Part shown: in pieces, positions 53,383 to 61,889 of the stretch
Position numbering within the stretch: the first letter of the stretch is position 1
Layout of the letters: the number at the start of each line of letters is the position of its first letter
Assembly: GCA_039932715.1 (NCBI GenBank)
Contig: JBDTPN010000007.1
Coordinates: 43,958 to 107,957, forward strand
DNA: 64,000 nucleotides
From: ZC4RG30 sp039932715
GTDB lineage: Bacteria; Pseudomonadota; Gammaproteobacteria; Steroidobacterales; Steroidobacteraceae
Direction of reading: 5' to 3'
Made by a program: the position numbers and the translations under genes
The notes under the pieces: generated by a model
Told to the model about the DNA's origin: nothing
Databases searched by the model: none
What the model saw: only the letters and a program-made list of their open reading frames with translations

Positions 53383-54120
53383 ATGCTGGTGGTTGACGGC
53401 CTGACCAAACGTTTCGGGGTGCGCATCGCCGTAGCCGGCATTGGATTTCGCGTGGACCGCGGCGAGTGTCTGGGTTTGCTGGGCCCCAACGGCGCGGGCA
53501 AGACCAGCACATTGGCGATGATAAGTGGCATCGCGCAGCCCGATCGCGGCACGGTGCGGCTTGAAGGCACTGCCGGTTCGAATGCGGATCTCAAGCGCCA
53601 CGCGGGCCTGGTGCCGCAGGACCTCGCTTTGTTCGATGAGCTGTCCGCCTGGGCCAACCTGCAGTTGTTCGGCGGGCTCCACGGGCTGCGCGGGCAAACA
53701 TTGCGGCAACGCGCTCAGGAAGCATTGGAACTGGTCGGATTGGACGATAGACGCAACGATCGCGTGAAAACATTCAGCGGCGGCATGAAGCGCCGGCTCA
53801 ATATCGCGGGCGCGTTGCTGCATGATCCGGATCTGGTGCTGCTCGATGAACCGACGGTGGGCGTCGACCCGCAGTCGCGCAATGCCATCTTCGGGAATCT
53901 GGAAGCATTGAAGCAGCGCGGCAAGACGCTTATCTACACAACGCATTACATGGAGGAGGCTGAACGCCTGTGCGATCGCGTGGTGATCATGGATCACGGC
54001 CACGTTCTGGCCGATGACACCGTCGCCGCCCTCAAGGCGCAGCACGGCGACCTTGAGCAGGCCTTTCTGCACCTGACAGGCCGTGCACTGCGCGACGGCA
54101 CCGCAGGAGCTGCGCAATGA
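53383..54120 (+). CDS. ABC transporter ATP-binding protein (ABC-2 exporter type)
   Basis: A 245-residue ATPase: Walker A GLLGPNGAGKTSTLAMI, Q-loop VPQDLALFDEL, signature TFSGGMKRRLNIAGAL, Walker B LVLLDEPTVGVDPQSR and His switch YTTHYMEE. It is of the DrrA/NatA type, which drive efflux of drugs or lipids. The start ATG 53383 has GGGGAG at good spacing. It overlaps the permease gene by 4 bases. Confidence 0.94.
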   Translation: MLVVDGLTKRFGVRIAVAGIGFRVDRGECLGLLGPNGAGKTSTLAMISGIAQPDRGTVRLEGTAGSNADLKRHAGLVPQDLALFDELSAWANLQLFGGLHGLRGQTLRQRAQEALELVGLDDRRNDRVKTFSGGMKRRLNIAGALLHDPDLVLLDEPTVGVDPQSRNAIFGNLEALKQRGKTLIYTTHYMEEAERLCDRVVIMDHGHVLADDTVAALKAQHGDLEQAFLHLTGRALRDGTAGAAQ

Positions 54121-55424
54121 ACACCACTGCGATCCTGGCGCTGATACGCAATGACATCCGCCTGTTTCTCACCGACCGGCGCGCAGTCATCGTCGGCGTG
54201 CTGATACCCATATGCATTGCTGCATTCTTCGGCTATGTGTTCGGCGGCGCCGCCAAGGGCCAGGAAATCGGCAAACTGCCCATCGCGATTGTTGATGAGG
54301 ATCAAAGCAGTGTTACCCGGGCCATTGCCGCGGATCTGGCAGCCGACAAATTCCTTCAGGTCACCCCTCTCACGCGTGAAGTCGCGCGCGCACAGGTGCG
54401 CAAGGGCACGCAAAACGCCGCGGCGGTGTTCCCGAAGGGCTTTGGCGAACAGAGCGTCAATGCGCTGTTCAGCGGCCGCAACAAGCCACACATCGAGCTG
54501 CTGGTGGATCCCAGCCAGGCCACCAGCGCCCAGCTGATCCAGGGGCTGCTGGCACAATATTCAATGAAGGACATCTCGAAGGAAGCGTTCAGCGGAGTCA
54601 CAGGGCAGAAATCCCTCGAGGGCGAGCTCCAGCGACTCGACGGTCTGGAAGCGACGCCGGAACAGGTGGAGGTCAAGTCGCTGTTGCAGTCCGCGCGTCG
54701 CCTCAACAAATTGCGCGATGCAGCCGATGCCGCCAATGGTCCGGCCAGCGCGCAGGGCGCGCCCTTCGAGCTGGGCATTCCCTATGACGTAACCTCGACG
54801 GAGGTCGTGGCCCACGACAACACGCCTTATAACAGCTATGCCCATTCATTCGCGGGCATGAGCGTGCAGTTCATTCTCATGTCGGGAATCGATGCGGGAA
54901 TCCTGCTGTTGCTGCTGCGCCAGCGCGGCATCTGGCAACGGATCCGTTCGGCGCCATTGCGCAAGAGCGAGTTCATCCTGGCGCGAGCGTTGGCCACGGC
55001 ATTGATCAGCGCGTTTCAACTTGCCGTCATTTATACGGCTGCCGGGCTGATTTTCGGAGTACGGATCGAGGGCAGTGCGCTGGGTTTCGTGGCTGTTGCA
55101 GCATCGTTCTGCCTGCTCAACGCCACCTTCGGTCTGATGATAGCCACGCTGGGCCAGAGCGCAGCGGCGACTCGCGGCATCGCCATCCTGGTGATGCTGT
55201 TGCTGGTGATGTTGGGAGGCGCATGGGTGCCCGCGTTCGTGTTTCCCAAGTGGCTGCAGGAAGTCTCGATGTACACACCAACGAGGTGGGCCGTGGACGG
55301 ACTGGATGCCATGACCTGGCGCGGACTGCCGCTGGGCGAGGCACTGCTGCCCACGGCGGTGCTGTGCGGCAGCGCTATCCTGTTCCTGATAATCGCCGTA
55401 CGGCGATTCCGCTGGGAAGAGTAG
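54117..55424 (+). CDS. ABC-2 type transporter permease
   Basis: A 435-residue permease: one N-terminal helix (VIVGVLIPICIAAFFGYVFGG), a large periplasmic domain (about 45-235), then five or six C-terminal helices (MSVQFILMSGIDAGILLLLL onward). This layout is that of ABC2_membrane_3/YhfK-like permeases such as NatB. Translated together with the ATPase (ATGA overlap). Its stop abuts the nrsF stop. Substrate unknown. Confidence 0.92.
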   Translation: MNTTAILALIRNDIRLFLTDRRAVIVGVLIPICIAAFFGYVFGGAAKGQEIGKLPIAIVDEDQSSVTRAIAADLAADKFLQVTPLTREVARAQVRKGTQNAAAVFPKGFGEQSVNALFSGRNKPHIELLVDPSQATSAQLIQGLLAQYSMKDISKEAFSGVTGQKSLEGELQRLDGLEATPEQVEVKSLLQSARRLNKLRDAADAANGPASAQGAPFELGIPYDVTSTEVVAHDNTPYNSYAHSFAGMSVQFILMSGIDAGILLLLLRQRGIWQRIRSAPLRKSEFILARALATALISAFQLAVIYTAAGLIFGVRIEGSALGFVAVAASFCLLNATFGLMIATLGQSAAATRGIAILVMLLLVMLGGAWVPAFVFPKWLQEVSMYTPTRWAVDGLDAMTWRGLPLGEALLPTAVLCGSAILFLIIAVRRFRWEE

Positions 55425-56075
55425 TTAACGCCAGCGCAGCAGCTGCGGTCCCATCAACGCACCCAGCGCTGCTGGCAAGCACATCCCCAGGGTGTACCAG
55501 CTGGCGACGAAGGCCAGTCCGGTCTCCGGGCAGTGCAGGGCATAGACCAGCATGGAGATGGCGCCGGCCAGCAGGCCCGCGCAGAAGCCCGCCCAGCGCA
55601 GGCGGGTTGGCGCGGCGCGGCGCATTACAAAACACAATGCCAGCAGGCAGGGCAACGACAGCAGCCCGATCAACCACGGGCAGATGGCAGCGGTGGCACC
55701 CAGCCATTCCGTGGTGCGCGCACCGCTTGAAAGGACGGCGCTGCGCCACAGGGCTGCAATAACGGCAATCCCTATCGGCAGTAGCACCATGATGATTCGC
55801 CACCGCGGATGGGCAGCGGGACGCGCGGCTTGCCCGCACAATACATATCCGCCGGCAACAAGTGCCGCCGCATAGAGCAGCTTGCCCCAGAGAGTCCATG
55901 TCGCCACGGCGGTGGACAGATCTGCACGCAAACCCAGCGACGACGTCAGTAGCACAAATGCCGCCGCCGCGCCGATGACCAGGGCCGCAGCCAGACGGCT
56001 GTCCAACACGTGCCTGGGCGTTGGCGCGAGATCACTGCTGAGCCGGTTAATCAGCTGCGAGGTTGATTCCTTCAT
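55425..56075 (-). CDS. NrsF (DUF1109) anti-sigma factor
   Basis: A 216-residue membrane protein with six predicted helices and a short cytoplasmic N-terminus (MKESTSQLINRLSSDLAPTP). It matches DUF1109/NrsF, the membrane anti-sigma factors for SigF-like ECF factors in Caulobacter and relatives. Two Cys (CGQAARP, CPWLIGLLSLPC) could sense oxidation. It overlaps the sigma factor stop by 4 bases (ATGA), so they are coupled. Confidence 0.88.
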   Translation of the reverse strand: MKESTSQLINRLSSDLAPTPRHVLDSRLAAALVIGAAAAFVLLTSSLGLRADLSTAVATWTLWGKLLYAAALVAGGYVLCGQAARPAAHPRWRIIMVLLPIGIAVIAALWRSAVLSSGARTTEWLGATAAICPWLIGLLSLPCLLALCFVMRRAAPTRLRWAGFCAGLLAGAISMLVYALHCPETGLAFVASWYTLGMCLPAALGALMGPQLLRWR

Positions 56076-56635
56076 GAGCTGCGATTCTCCGAGCCCAGCA
56101 GGGCGGCGAGCTTCTTGAGGCCGCGGTGCACTCCGACCTTGATGGAGGACTCGGACTGACCGGTATGCGCTGCTGCTTCCGCAACGGAAAGCCCTTCCAG
56201 GCGCGTCAGCCGGATGGCCGCGCTCTGGGCGGGCGGCAATTGCGACAACAATACGTCCACATCGCGACCGGCGTCCCGGGCAGCACGGTCATCCTCGGCC
56301 TCGAACAGATCTTCGAAATCATCAAGTGCAAGTGTCACACGCAGTCGCTGCCGGCGCAGGTGATCAATGAGTTTGTGGTGCGCGATCGCATACACCCAGA
56401 CGGTGAATGGTCTGCTGCGATCGTAGGTATGGCGTCGTTCATGCACGGCTATCAATGTGTCCTGTACCACGTCTTCAATATCAGCCGCCCCGTTGCCCAG
56501 TCGCCGGCGGTGGTAACCATGCAGCAGTTGCGCCAGCGCCGTCAGCAGGGTTCGATGGGCGTCCGCATCACCGTCAAGCCCGCGAAGCATCAGGTTCTTG
56601 AAGGTTTCTTCGGCTGCGGTTCGGGGCATCGCCAT
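56072..56635 (-). CDS. ECF RNA polymerase sigma factor (SigF/ECF16-like)
   Basis: A 187-residue ECF sigma factor: region 2 (HGYHRRRLGNGAADIEDVVQDTLIAVHERRHTYDRSRPFTVWVYAIAHHKLIDHLRR) and region 4 (LSQLPPAQSAAIRLTRLEGLSVAEAAAHTGQSESSIKVGVHRGLKKL) are complete; no C-terminal extra domain. The coupled NrsF gene supports the ECF16-like group, controlled by membrane stress or oxidation. An autoregulated promoter is visible upstream (56643-56668). Confidence 0.92.
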   Translation of the reverse strand: MAMPRTAAEETFKNLMLRGLDGDADAHRTLLTALAQLLHGYHRRRLGNGAADIEDVVQDTLIAVHERRHTYDRSRPFTVWVYAIAHHKLIDHLRRQRLRVTLALDDFEDLFEAEDDRAARDAGRDVDVLLSQLPPAQSAAIRLTRLEGLSVAEAAAHTGQSESSIKVGVHRGLKKLAALLGSENRSS

Positions 56636-56642
56636 TCATTAA

Positions 56643-56668
56643 TACGCGGCAGGGCGGCTTTTGGTTAC
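56643..56668 (-). promoter_or_regulatory. ECF-type promoter of the sigma factor operon
   Basis: On the minus strand, GTAACC (plus strand GGTTAC, 56663-56668) is followed after exactly 16 bases by CGTA (TACG, 56643-56646), shortly upstream of the sigma factor ATG at 56635. This resembles the -35 GTAACC / -10 CGAA promoters known for Caulobacter SigF. Such autoregulation is typical of ECF factors. The box sits very close to the start codon, so the leader would be short or absent. Confidence 0.6.
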
Positions 56669-56682
56669 AGGCTGCTTGAACT

Positions 56683-56707
56683 GTAACTGACTGGGCCCAA
56701 GGTCGTT
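56683..56707 (+). promoter_or_regulatory. Weak ECF-like promoter facing the barrel gene
   Basis: On the plus strand GTAACT (56683-56688) is followed after 15 bases by CGTT (56704-56707), one mismatch in each box and one base shorter than the opposite promoter. If used, it would transcribe the outer-membrane gene that starts at 56816. Two nearby back-to-back matches are suggestive but may be chance. Confidence 0.3.
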
Positions 56708-56815
56708 TATCCGCTTGCATTACCCGGCGGCGCGACCGTCCTACGCAGGATCCCAGCACAAGTCGAAAGGGATAAGTGATAATCCGCGCACTGAATCGCC
56801 TGCCATGGAGTGCAA

Positions 56816-58371
56816 ATGACCCGTTTTGCGAAACTGCCCGTGTTGATGGTCCTCATGGCGGCCGGATACCTGGTTTCCCGCGATGCTCCTGCAGCCGAGG
56901 TGCTCACTCAAGTGCGTGTAGTCTGTGCGGCTGATCCTGCGGGCAAGCGCACCGAATGCCCAGCGGACACCTCCGCTGGCGTGGTGCTGGCCAAGTCAAT
57001 GGGTTCGGCCCCCTGCTTGCTGGGCAAGACCTGGGGCTATGAAAATGACAAGGTCTGGGTGTCAGAAGGTTGCGGCGCGGAGTTTGTAACGGGGAAGGTC
57101 GCAACTGCAGCCGCTGCATCTGCAGCAGCAGCGGCAGGCGTAGCAGCAGGTTCAGCCGCAGAGGTCGCTAAGCCCAGTTCGCCGGAATATATTCCGAATG
57201 CCGGATTTCGCCTGTACGAAGGCGACAACGCCAGATCTACATGCGCCTGTTCACCTATGTGCGCTACCTCAACCAGAAGGGACTGGATCCCAGCTACACC
57301 GATTTCTTCGGTAACTCTCATGACGTGAAACAGCGCCAGGACGTGCAGCTCACCAAGTTCTTCCTGCGTTTTTCCGGATGGTTCCTCGACCCCAAATTCC
57401 GCTATTAACTCTATGTATGGTCCTCGAATACATCACAGGGCGAGGCAGCGCAGGTCGTCGGGGCCGGTAACATCAGCTACAACTTCAACCGCTTTTTTAC
57501 CCTCGGCGGAGGCATCACCAGCTTGCCTTCGGTGCGCAGTACCGAAGGGCAATTCCCCTATTGGCTGGGCGTGGATGACCGCATGACGGCGGACGAGTTC
57601 TTCCGTGGTTCATATACGACGGGTGTGTGGGTCAAGGGTGAGATAACCACGACACTCAAATACATGGCGATGGTTGCCAACAACCTCAGCACGCTGGGAG
57701 TGAGTGCCGCCAAGCTGGATAACAAGTTCGACACCACCTCGTTCTCGCTGCAATGGTTGCCGACCACCGGGGAATTTGGCCTTTATGGCACGTTCGGCGA
57801 CTTCGACTGGCACGAGAACCTTGCCACGCGGTTAGGTGTGCATTACACGCAGAGCACCGAAGACAAACAGAGCCAGCCGGGCACCGAGACGGTGGAAAAC
57901 TCCCAGATCCGTCTTACCGACGGCAGCAACATCTTCACCCAGAACCTGTTTGCGCCTGGGACAACAGTGGAGAAAGTCCATTACGCAATGACCAGTGTCG
58001 ACGGCGGATTGAAGTACAAGGGAATGTCCATCGAGGCCGAATACTACTGGCGCACGTTGAGCAATTTCGATGGCACCAACGTTGGGGCCATCGCTGATAT
58101 CAAGGACCATGGCTATCAGGTTCAGCTTTCTGCGATGCCCATACGCGAAACCCTGCAGGTCTACCTCAGCGGGTCGGAAATCCAGGGCCGCTACGGTGAC
58201 GGAGGCGACATCCGTGCCGGGGCCAACTGGTATCCCAAGAAGAAGCGCGGTATCCGCATCAACGCCGAATGGATGAACCTAGACCATGTTCCCGTGGGCT
58301 ATACGGCGGTTCCGTATCCGGTTGGCGGCAACGGGAATGTGTACCACATCACCGCGGAAATGAATTTCTGA
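56816..58371 (+). pseudogene. DUF3011-like/outer-membrane barrel gene with frameshift and stop
   Basis: The N-terminal part (signal peptide MTRFAKLPVLMVLMAAGYLVS; segment KVWVSEGCGAEF is DUF3011-like) runs in one frame to about 57225. An Ala-rich linker precedes the shift. The next frame continues with IYMRLFTYVRYLNQKGLDPSY and a barrel-like sequence, but a TAA at 57406-57408 interrupts FRY-LYVWSS, where Tyr (TAC) is expected. The frame then stays open from 57409 to 58371, ending in Phe (AEMNF), the usual outer-membrane end. Sequence resembles OprO/OprP-like porins. Two lesions suggest a real pseudogene. GGAG ribosome site upstream of ATG 56816. Confidence 0.8.
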
Positions 58372-59257
58372 CGCTTTGCTGCGCGAGGCTGGCGTCGAGG
58401 GCTTCGTAGTCGGAATATCCGAGCGTTGCGTACAGTTCTTTTCGCGTCTGCATGACATCGATTTGCGCTGCGGCGCTGCCATCCCGCTGCAGCGTCGCAT
58501 AGAGTTGCTCCTGTGCGCGCGCGGCCACCCGCAGCGCGCTCACCGGCCAGATGACCATCGCGTAGCCCAGCTCGGCGATCTGCGGCGTTGTCAGCTGCGG
58601 AGTGCGACCGAATTCGGTCATGTTGAAAAGCAACGGCGCTCGAATGGCGCGCGCGAACTCGGAAAATTGCTCCACGTTTTCGAGTGCCTCGGGGAAAACC
58701 GCGTCGGCGCCTGCTTCCAGGTAGAGGCGCGCACGCGCAATGGCGCCTGCCAGTCCCTCGCTGGCCGCAGCGTCGGTGCGCGCAATTACGTACAAATGGC
58801 GGCGCGCGCGAATAGCCGCTGCAATGCGCTCGGCCATCTCCTGCGGCGGCACCAGGAGCTTGTCGTTGAGGTGGCCACATTTTTTCGGCAGTCGCTGGTC
58901 CTCCAGGTGCACGGCTGCCGCACCGGCATCTTCGAACGAGCGCACCATGTGCATGACATTGAGTGGCTCGCCATAACCCGTGTCCCCGTCCACCAGCAGT
59001 GGCAATCCGGTCGCGCGTGTGATCTGGCGGATCGCATGACACACATCGTCGATTGTCAGTATGCCGAGGTCGGGCAGGCCCATCGATGCCGATAGCGCAG
59101 CGCCGGAGAGATACAGCGCCTCGAAGCCCTGGGCCCGCGCCTGCAACGCGGCCAGTCCGTTGTACACGCCGGGCAGCGGCAACAACCCGCCGCGTGACAG
59201 CAGGTGGCGAAATCGGTCTCCTGCGGCTGATTGCGCTGCGCCGGTCAACCAGTTCAT
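58349..59257 (-). CDS. prpB: Methylisocitrate lyase (PrpB-like)
   Basis: A 302-residue TIM-barrel enzyme of the isocitrate lyase/PEP mutase superfamily. It has LPGVYNGLAALQARAQGFEALYLSGAAL, DGDTGYGEPLNV, and the catalytic Cys motif LPKKCGHLNDK (KKCGH) with LEDQ. It cleaves 2-methylisocitrate to succinate and pyruvate, the final step of the cycle. Start overlaps prpD by 4 bases (59254-59257). The 3' end overlaps the barrel gene by 23 bases. Confidence 0.92.
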   Translation of the reverse strand: MNWLTGAAQSAAGDRFRHLLSRGGLLPLPGVYNGLAALQARAQGFEALYLSGAALSASMGLPDLGILTIDDVCHAIRQITRATGLPLLVDGDTGYGEPLNVMHMVRSFEDAGAAAVHLEDQRLPKKCGHLNDKLLVPPQEMAERIAAAIRARRHLYVIARTDAAASEGLAGAIARARLYLEAGADAVFPEALENVEQFSEFARAIRAPLLFNMTEFGRTPQLTTPQIAELGYAMVIWPVSALRVAARAQEQLYATLQRDGSAAAQIDVMQTRKELYATLGYSDYEALDASLAQQSVRNSFPR

Positions 59258-60720
59258 GGGAATGCCCCTTGTGCTACATACAGGTTCACGTACTCGTGCA
59301 CTGGCATGGAATCGAGCCGCTGGCGGTCCAGTGAAACATCAACGATGCGTTGTTGCGTGGGTGCGTCGAAGCGCCGGGCAAGATTGCGACGAAACTTCGC
59401 TTCAAGCAAAGGCGTGCCTTCGGCCCGCCGGCGGCGGTGTCCCACCGGATATTCCACCACGGCTTCATCCAGTACCCGGCTGTCGCGCAGCTCGAGCGCG
59501 ATTCCATTGGCAATGGAGCGCTTGGCAGGATCTAGGTAGTCACGTGTGAAGGCCGGTTCTTCCACGCACCTGATCTTCGCGCGCAGAGCATCAATTCGTG
59601 GGTCAGCCGCCACATCATCTTCGTAATCGGCCGCGGTCAGGCGCCCGAAAATCAGCATCACCGCGACCATGTATTGCAGGCAATGGTCGCGGTCTGCCGG
59701 ATTGTCCAGCGGACCCTGCTTGTCGATGATGCGCAGCGCCGCTTCGTGCGTACGGATGCGCACGTGGGCGATTTGCTCGACAGTGCATCCCATTTCCAGC
59801 AAGCGTGCGCGCAGCGTCATGGCGGCCTCAACCGCGGACTGGGCGTGGAATTCCGCCGGCCACGAGATCTTGAACAGCACGTTCTCCATCACGTAGCTGC
59901 CATATGGCCTGGGAACGCTCAGCGGTCGGCCCTGAAGATAGACGTCGCAAAAACCCCAGGTCCTGGCGCTGAGCACCGAGGGATAGCCCATCTCCCCGGT
60001 GGCCGCGATGAGGGCAAGTCGCAGGCCACGGCTGGTAGCGTCACCTGCGGCCCAGCTCTTGCGCGAACCTGTGTTTGGGGCATGGCGGTAGGTGCGCAGG
60101 CTCTGGCCGTCGACCCATGCCAGCGACACGGCGTTTATGACCTGTTCGCGTGACAGCCCCAGTAATCCCGCACAGACGGCGGTGGAGGCCACCTTCACCA
60201 GGACAACGTGATCCAGTCCGACGCGGTTGAAGGCGTTCTCCAGCGCGAGCACGCCCTGGATCTCGTGCGCCTTTATCATTGCCGTCAACACGTCGAACAT
60301 GGTTCGCGGCGCTTCGCCGCGACGCACACGCTGCCGCGATTGCCAATCACATAGCGCCAGGATGGCGCCGAGATTGTCAGAAGGGTGACCCCACTCCGCG
60401 GCCAGCCATGTGTCATTGAAATCGAGCCAGCGAATCATCGCACCGATGTTGAATGCTGCCTGGACCGGATCGAGCTCATGGGCAGTTCCGGGCACGCGGG
60501 CGCCGTCGCGGATGGACATGCCGGGAACCAGGGGGCCCAGCAGGCGCGTGCAGGCGGGATACTCCAGCGCCTCCAGTCCGCAGCCCAGGGTGTCGATCAG
60601 GCATTGCCGCGCCGTGTCGTAAGCAAGCTCGCTGTCGATTTGCTTACCCAGCACGTAGTCGGCGATGTCGACGAGTACCGCGTCGGGAGGCGGCCGAACA
60701 GTGCTGGTGTGCATGCTCAT
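59254..60720 (-). CDS. prpD: 2-Methylcitrate dehydratase (PrpD)
   Basis: A 488-residue MmgE/PrpD family enzyme: LVDIADYVLGKQIDSELAYDTARQCLIDTLGCGLEAL, MIRWLDFNDTWLAAEWGHPSDN and the later GSRKSWAAGDATSRGLRLALIA. It dehydrates 2-methylcitrate to 2-methylaconitate. No acnD/prpF pair is present, so it is the PrpD (not AcnD) branch. It starts 5 bases after prpC and overlaps prpB by 4 bases. Confidence 0.93.
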   Translation of the reverse strand: MSMHTSTVRPPPDAVLVDIADYVLGKQIDSELAYDTARQCLIDTLGCGLEALEYPACTRLLGPLVPGMSIRDGARVPGTAHELDPVQAAFNIGAMIRWLDFNDTWLAAEWGHPSDNLGAILALCDWQSRQRVRRGEAPRTMFDVLTAMIKAHEIQGVLALENAFNRVGLDHVVLVKVASTAVCAGLLGLSREQVINAVSLAWVDGQSLRTYRHAPNTGSRKSWAAGDATSRGLRLALIAATGEMGYPSVLSARTWGFCDVYLQGRPLSVPRPYGSYVMENVLFKISWPAEFHAQSAVEAAMTLRARLLEMGCTVEQIAHVRIRTHEAALRIIDKQGPLDNPADRDHCLQYMVAVMLIFGRLTAADYEDDVAADPRIDALRAKIRCVEEPAFTRDYLDPAKRSIANGIALELRDSRVLDEAVVEYPVGHRRRRAEGTPLLEAKFRRNLARRFDAPTQQRIVDVSLDRQRLDSMPVHEYVNLYVAQGAFP

Positions 60721-60725
60721 GGATA

Positions 60726-61850
60726 TCAGGGGCGATCATTGAGCGCGACGAAAGCGCGTGGTTCCGGGCCGGTGTAGTTGGCCGAAGGCCGGATGATCTT
60801 GCCGTCGGCGCGTTGCTCGATCACGTGTGCCGCCCAGCCGGTAGTGCGCGCCAGCACGAACAGCGGCGTGAAAAACGCCGCCGGCACCTGCATGCGCTCA
60901 TAGGCAACCGCGGAAAACCAGTCGAGGTTTGGAAACATGCGTCTCGCGTCCTGCATTACCGCCTCGATACGGGCGGCGATGTCAAACAACTGTCGATCGC
61001 CACTTTCGTTTGAGAGTTCCAGCGCGACGCTGCGGATTATCTGGTTGCGCGGGTCGGCAATGGTGTAGACCGGATGCCCGAAACCGATAATCACTTCGCG
61101 GCCAGCAAGACGCTCGCGGATATCCTTTTCTGCAGCTGCGCTATCGGCGTATCGCTGCTGGATCACCAGTGCCACCTCGTTGGCACCCCCATGTTTTGGC
61201 CCGCGCAGGGCGCCGATTGCCCCGGTGATGGCCGAATACATATCCGAGCCGGTTCCCGCAATGACCCGCGCAGTAAACGTCGACGCATTGAACTCGTGCT
61301 CGGCGTACAGGTTCAGCGATGTATCCATGGCGCGAACCCAGCTGGAGCGCGGTGGCGCACCCTGGAGCAGATGCAGAAAGTGCGCCGCGATGCCGATGTC
61401 ATCGGTGTCAACGTCAATGCGCCTGCCGGAAGTCGCGAAATGGTGCCAATACGTCAGCATCGATCCCAGGCAGGCGATAAGGCGATCAGCAATCGCACGC
61501 GCACCATCAGGTGTCTGCGCTTCGAGTTCACGCTCGAGGCAACCCAGTGTCGAAACGCCGGTGCGCAGCACATCCATTGGGTGGGCGGTCGCGGGCAACT
61601 GTTCCAAAATCTTGCACAACTGTGGAGGAAGCTGGCGCAGCATTCGGAGTCGCTGGCAGTAGGCTGCCAGCTGATGACGGTTGGGCAGCTCACCATGTAT
61701 GAGCAGATGGGCAACCTCCTCAAACACGCAAGCAGGTGCCAGGTCAATAATGTCGTATCCGCGATAGCGCAAGTCCGAACCGCTATGGCCAACGGTACTC
61801 AGGGCGGTGTTCCCGGCGACTATCCCGGACAGGGCGACGGATTTTTTCAT
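60726..61850 (-). CDS. prpC: 2-Methylcitrate synthase
   Basis: A 374-residue citrate-synthase-like enzyme joining propionyl-CoA and oxaloacetate. Visible: VGHSGSDLRYRGYDIIDLA, HGELPNRHQLAAYCQRL, the His regions GALRGPKHGGANEVAL and GFGHPVYTIADPRNQII. Length and the short N-terminus match PrpC rather than GltA. First of the three prp genes; a methyltransferase gene ends 39 bases upstream. Confidence 0.92.
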   Translation of the reverse strand: MKKSVALSGIVAGNTALSTVGHSGSDLRYRGYDIIDLAPACVFEEVAHLLIHGELPNRHQLAAYCQRLRMLRQLPPQLCKILEQLPATAHPMDVLRTGVSTLGCLERELEAQTPDGARAIADRLIACLGSMLTYWHHFATSGRRIDVDTDDIGIAAHFLHLLQGAPPRSSWVRAMDTSLNLYAEHEFNASTFTARVIAGTGSDMYSAITGAIGALRGPKHGGANEVALVIQQRYADSAAAEKDIRERLAGREVIIGFGHPVYTIADPRNQIIRSVALELSNESGDRQLFDIAARIEAVMQDARRMFPNLDWFSAVAYERMQVPAAFFTPLFVLARTTGWAAHVIEQRADGKIIRPSANYTGPEPRAFVALNDRP

Positions 61851-61889
61851 GCGGGTTGCTTTGTCCTGGTTCGACTGGACAGGGTATCT

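Noticed and set aside
56710..56815. Possible short genes or a small RNA between the sigma factor and barrel genes
   Set aside because: I saw no convincing start-stop pair, hairpin with T-run or conserved motif beyond the ECF-like boxes.
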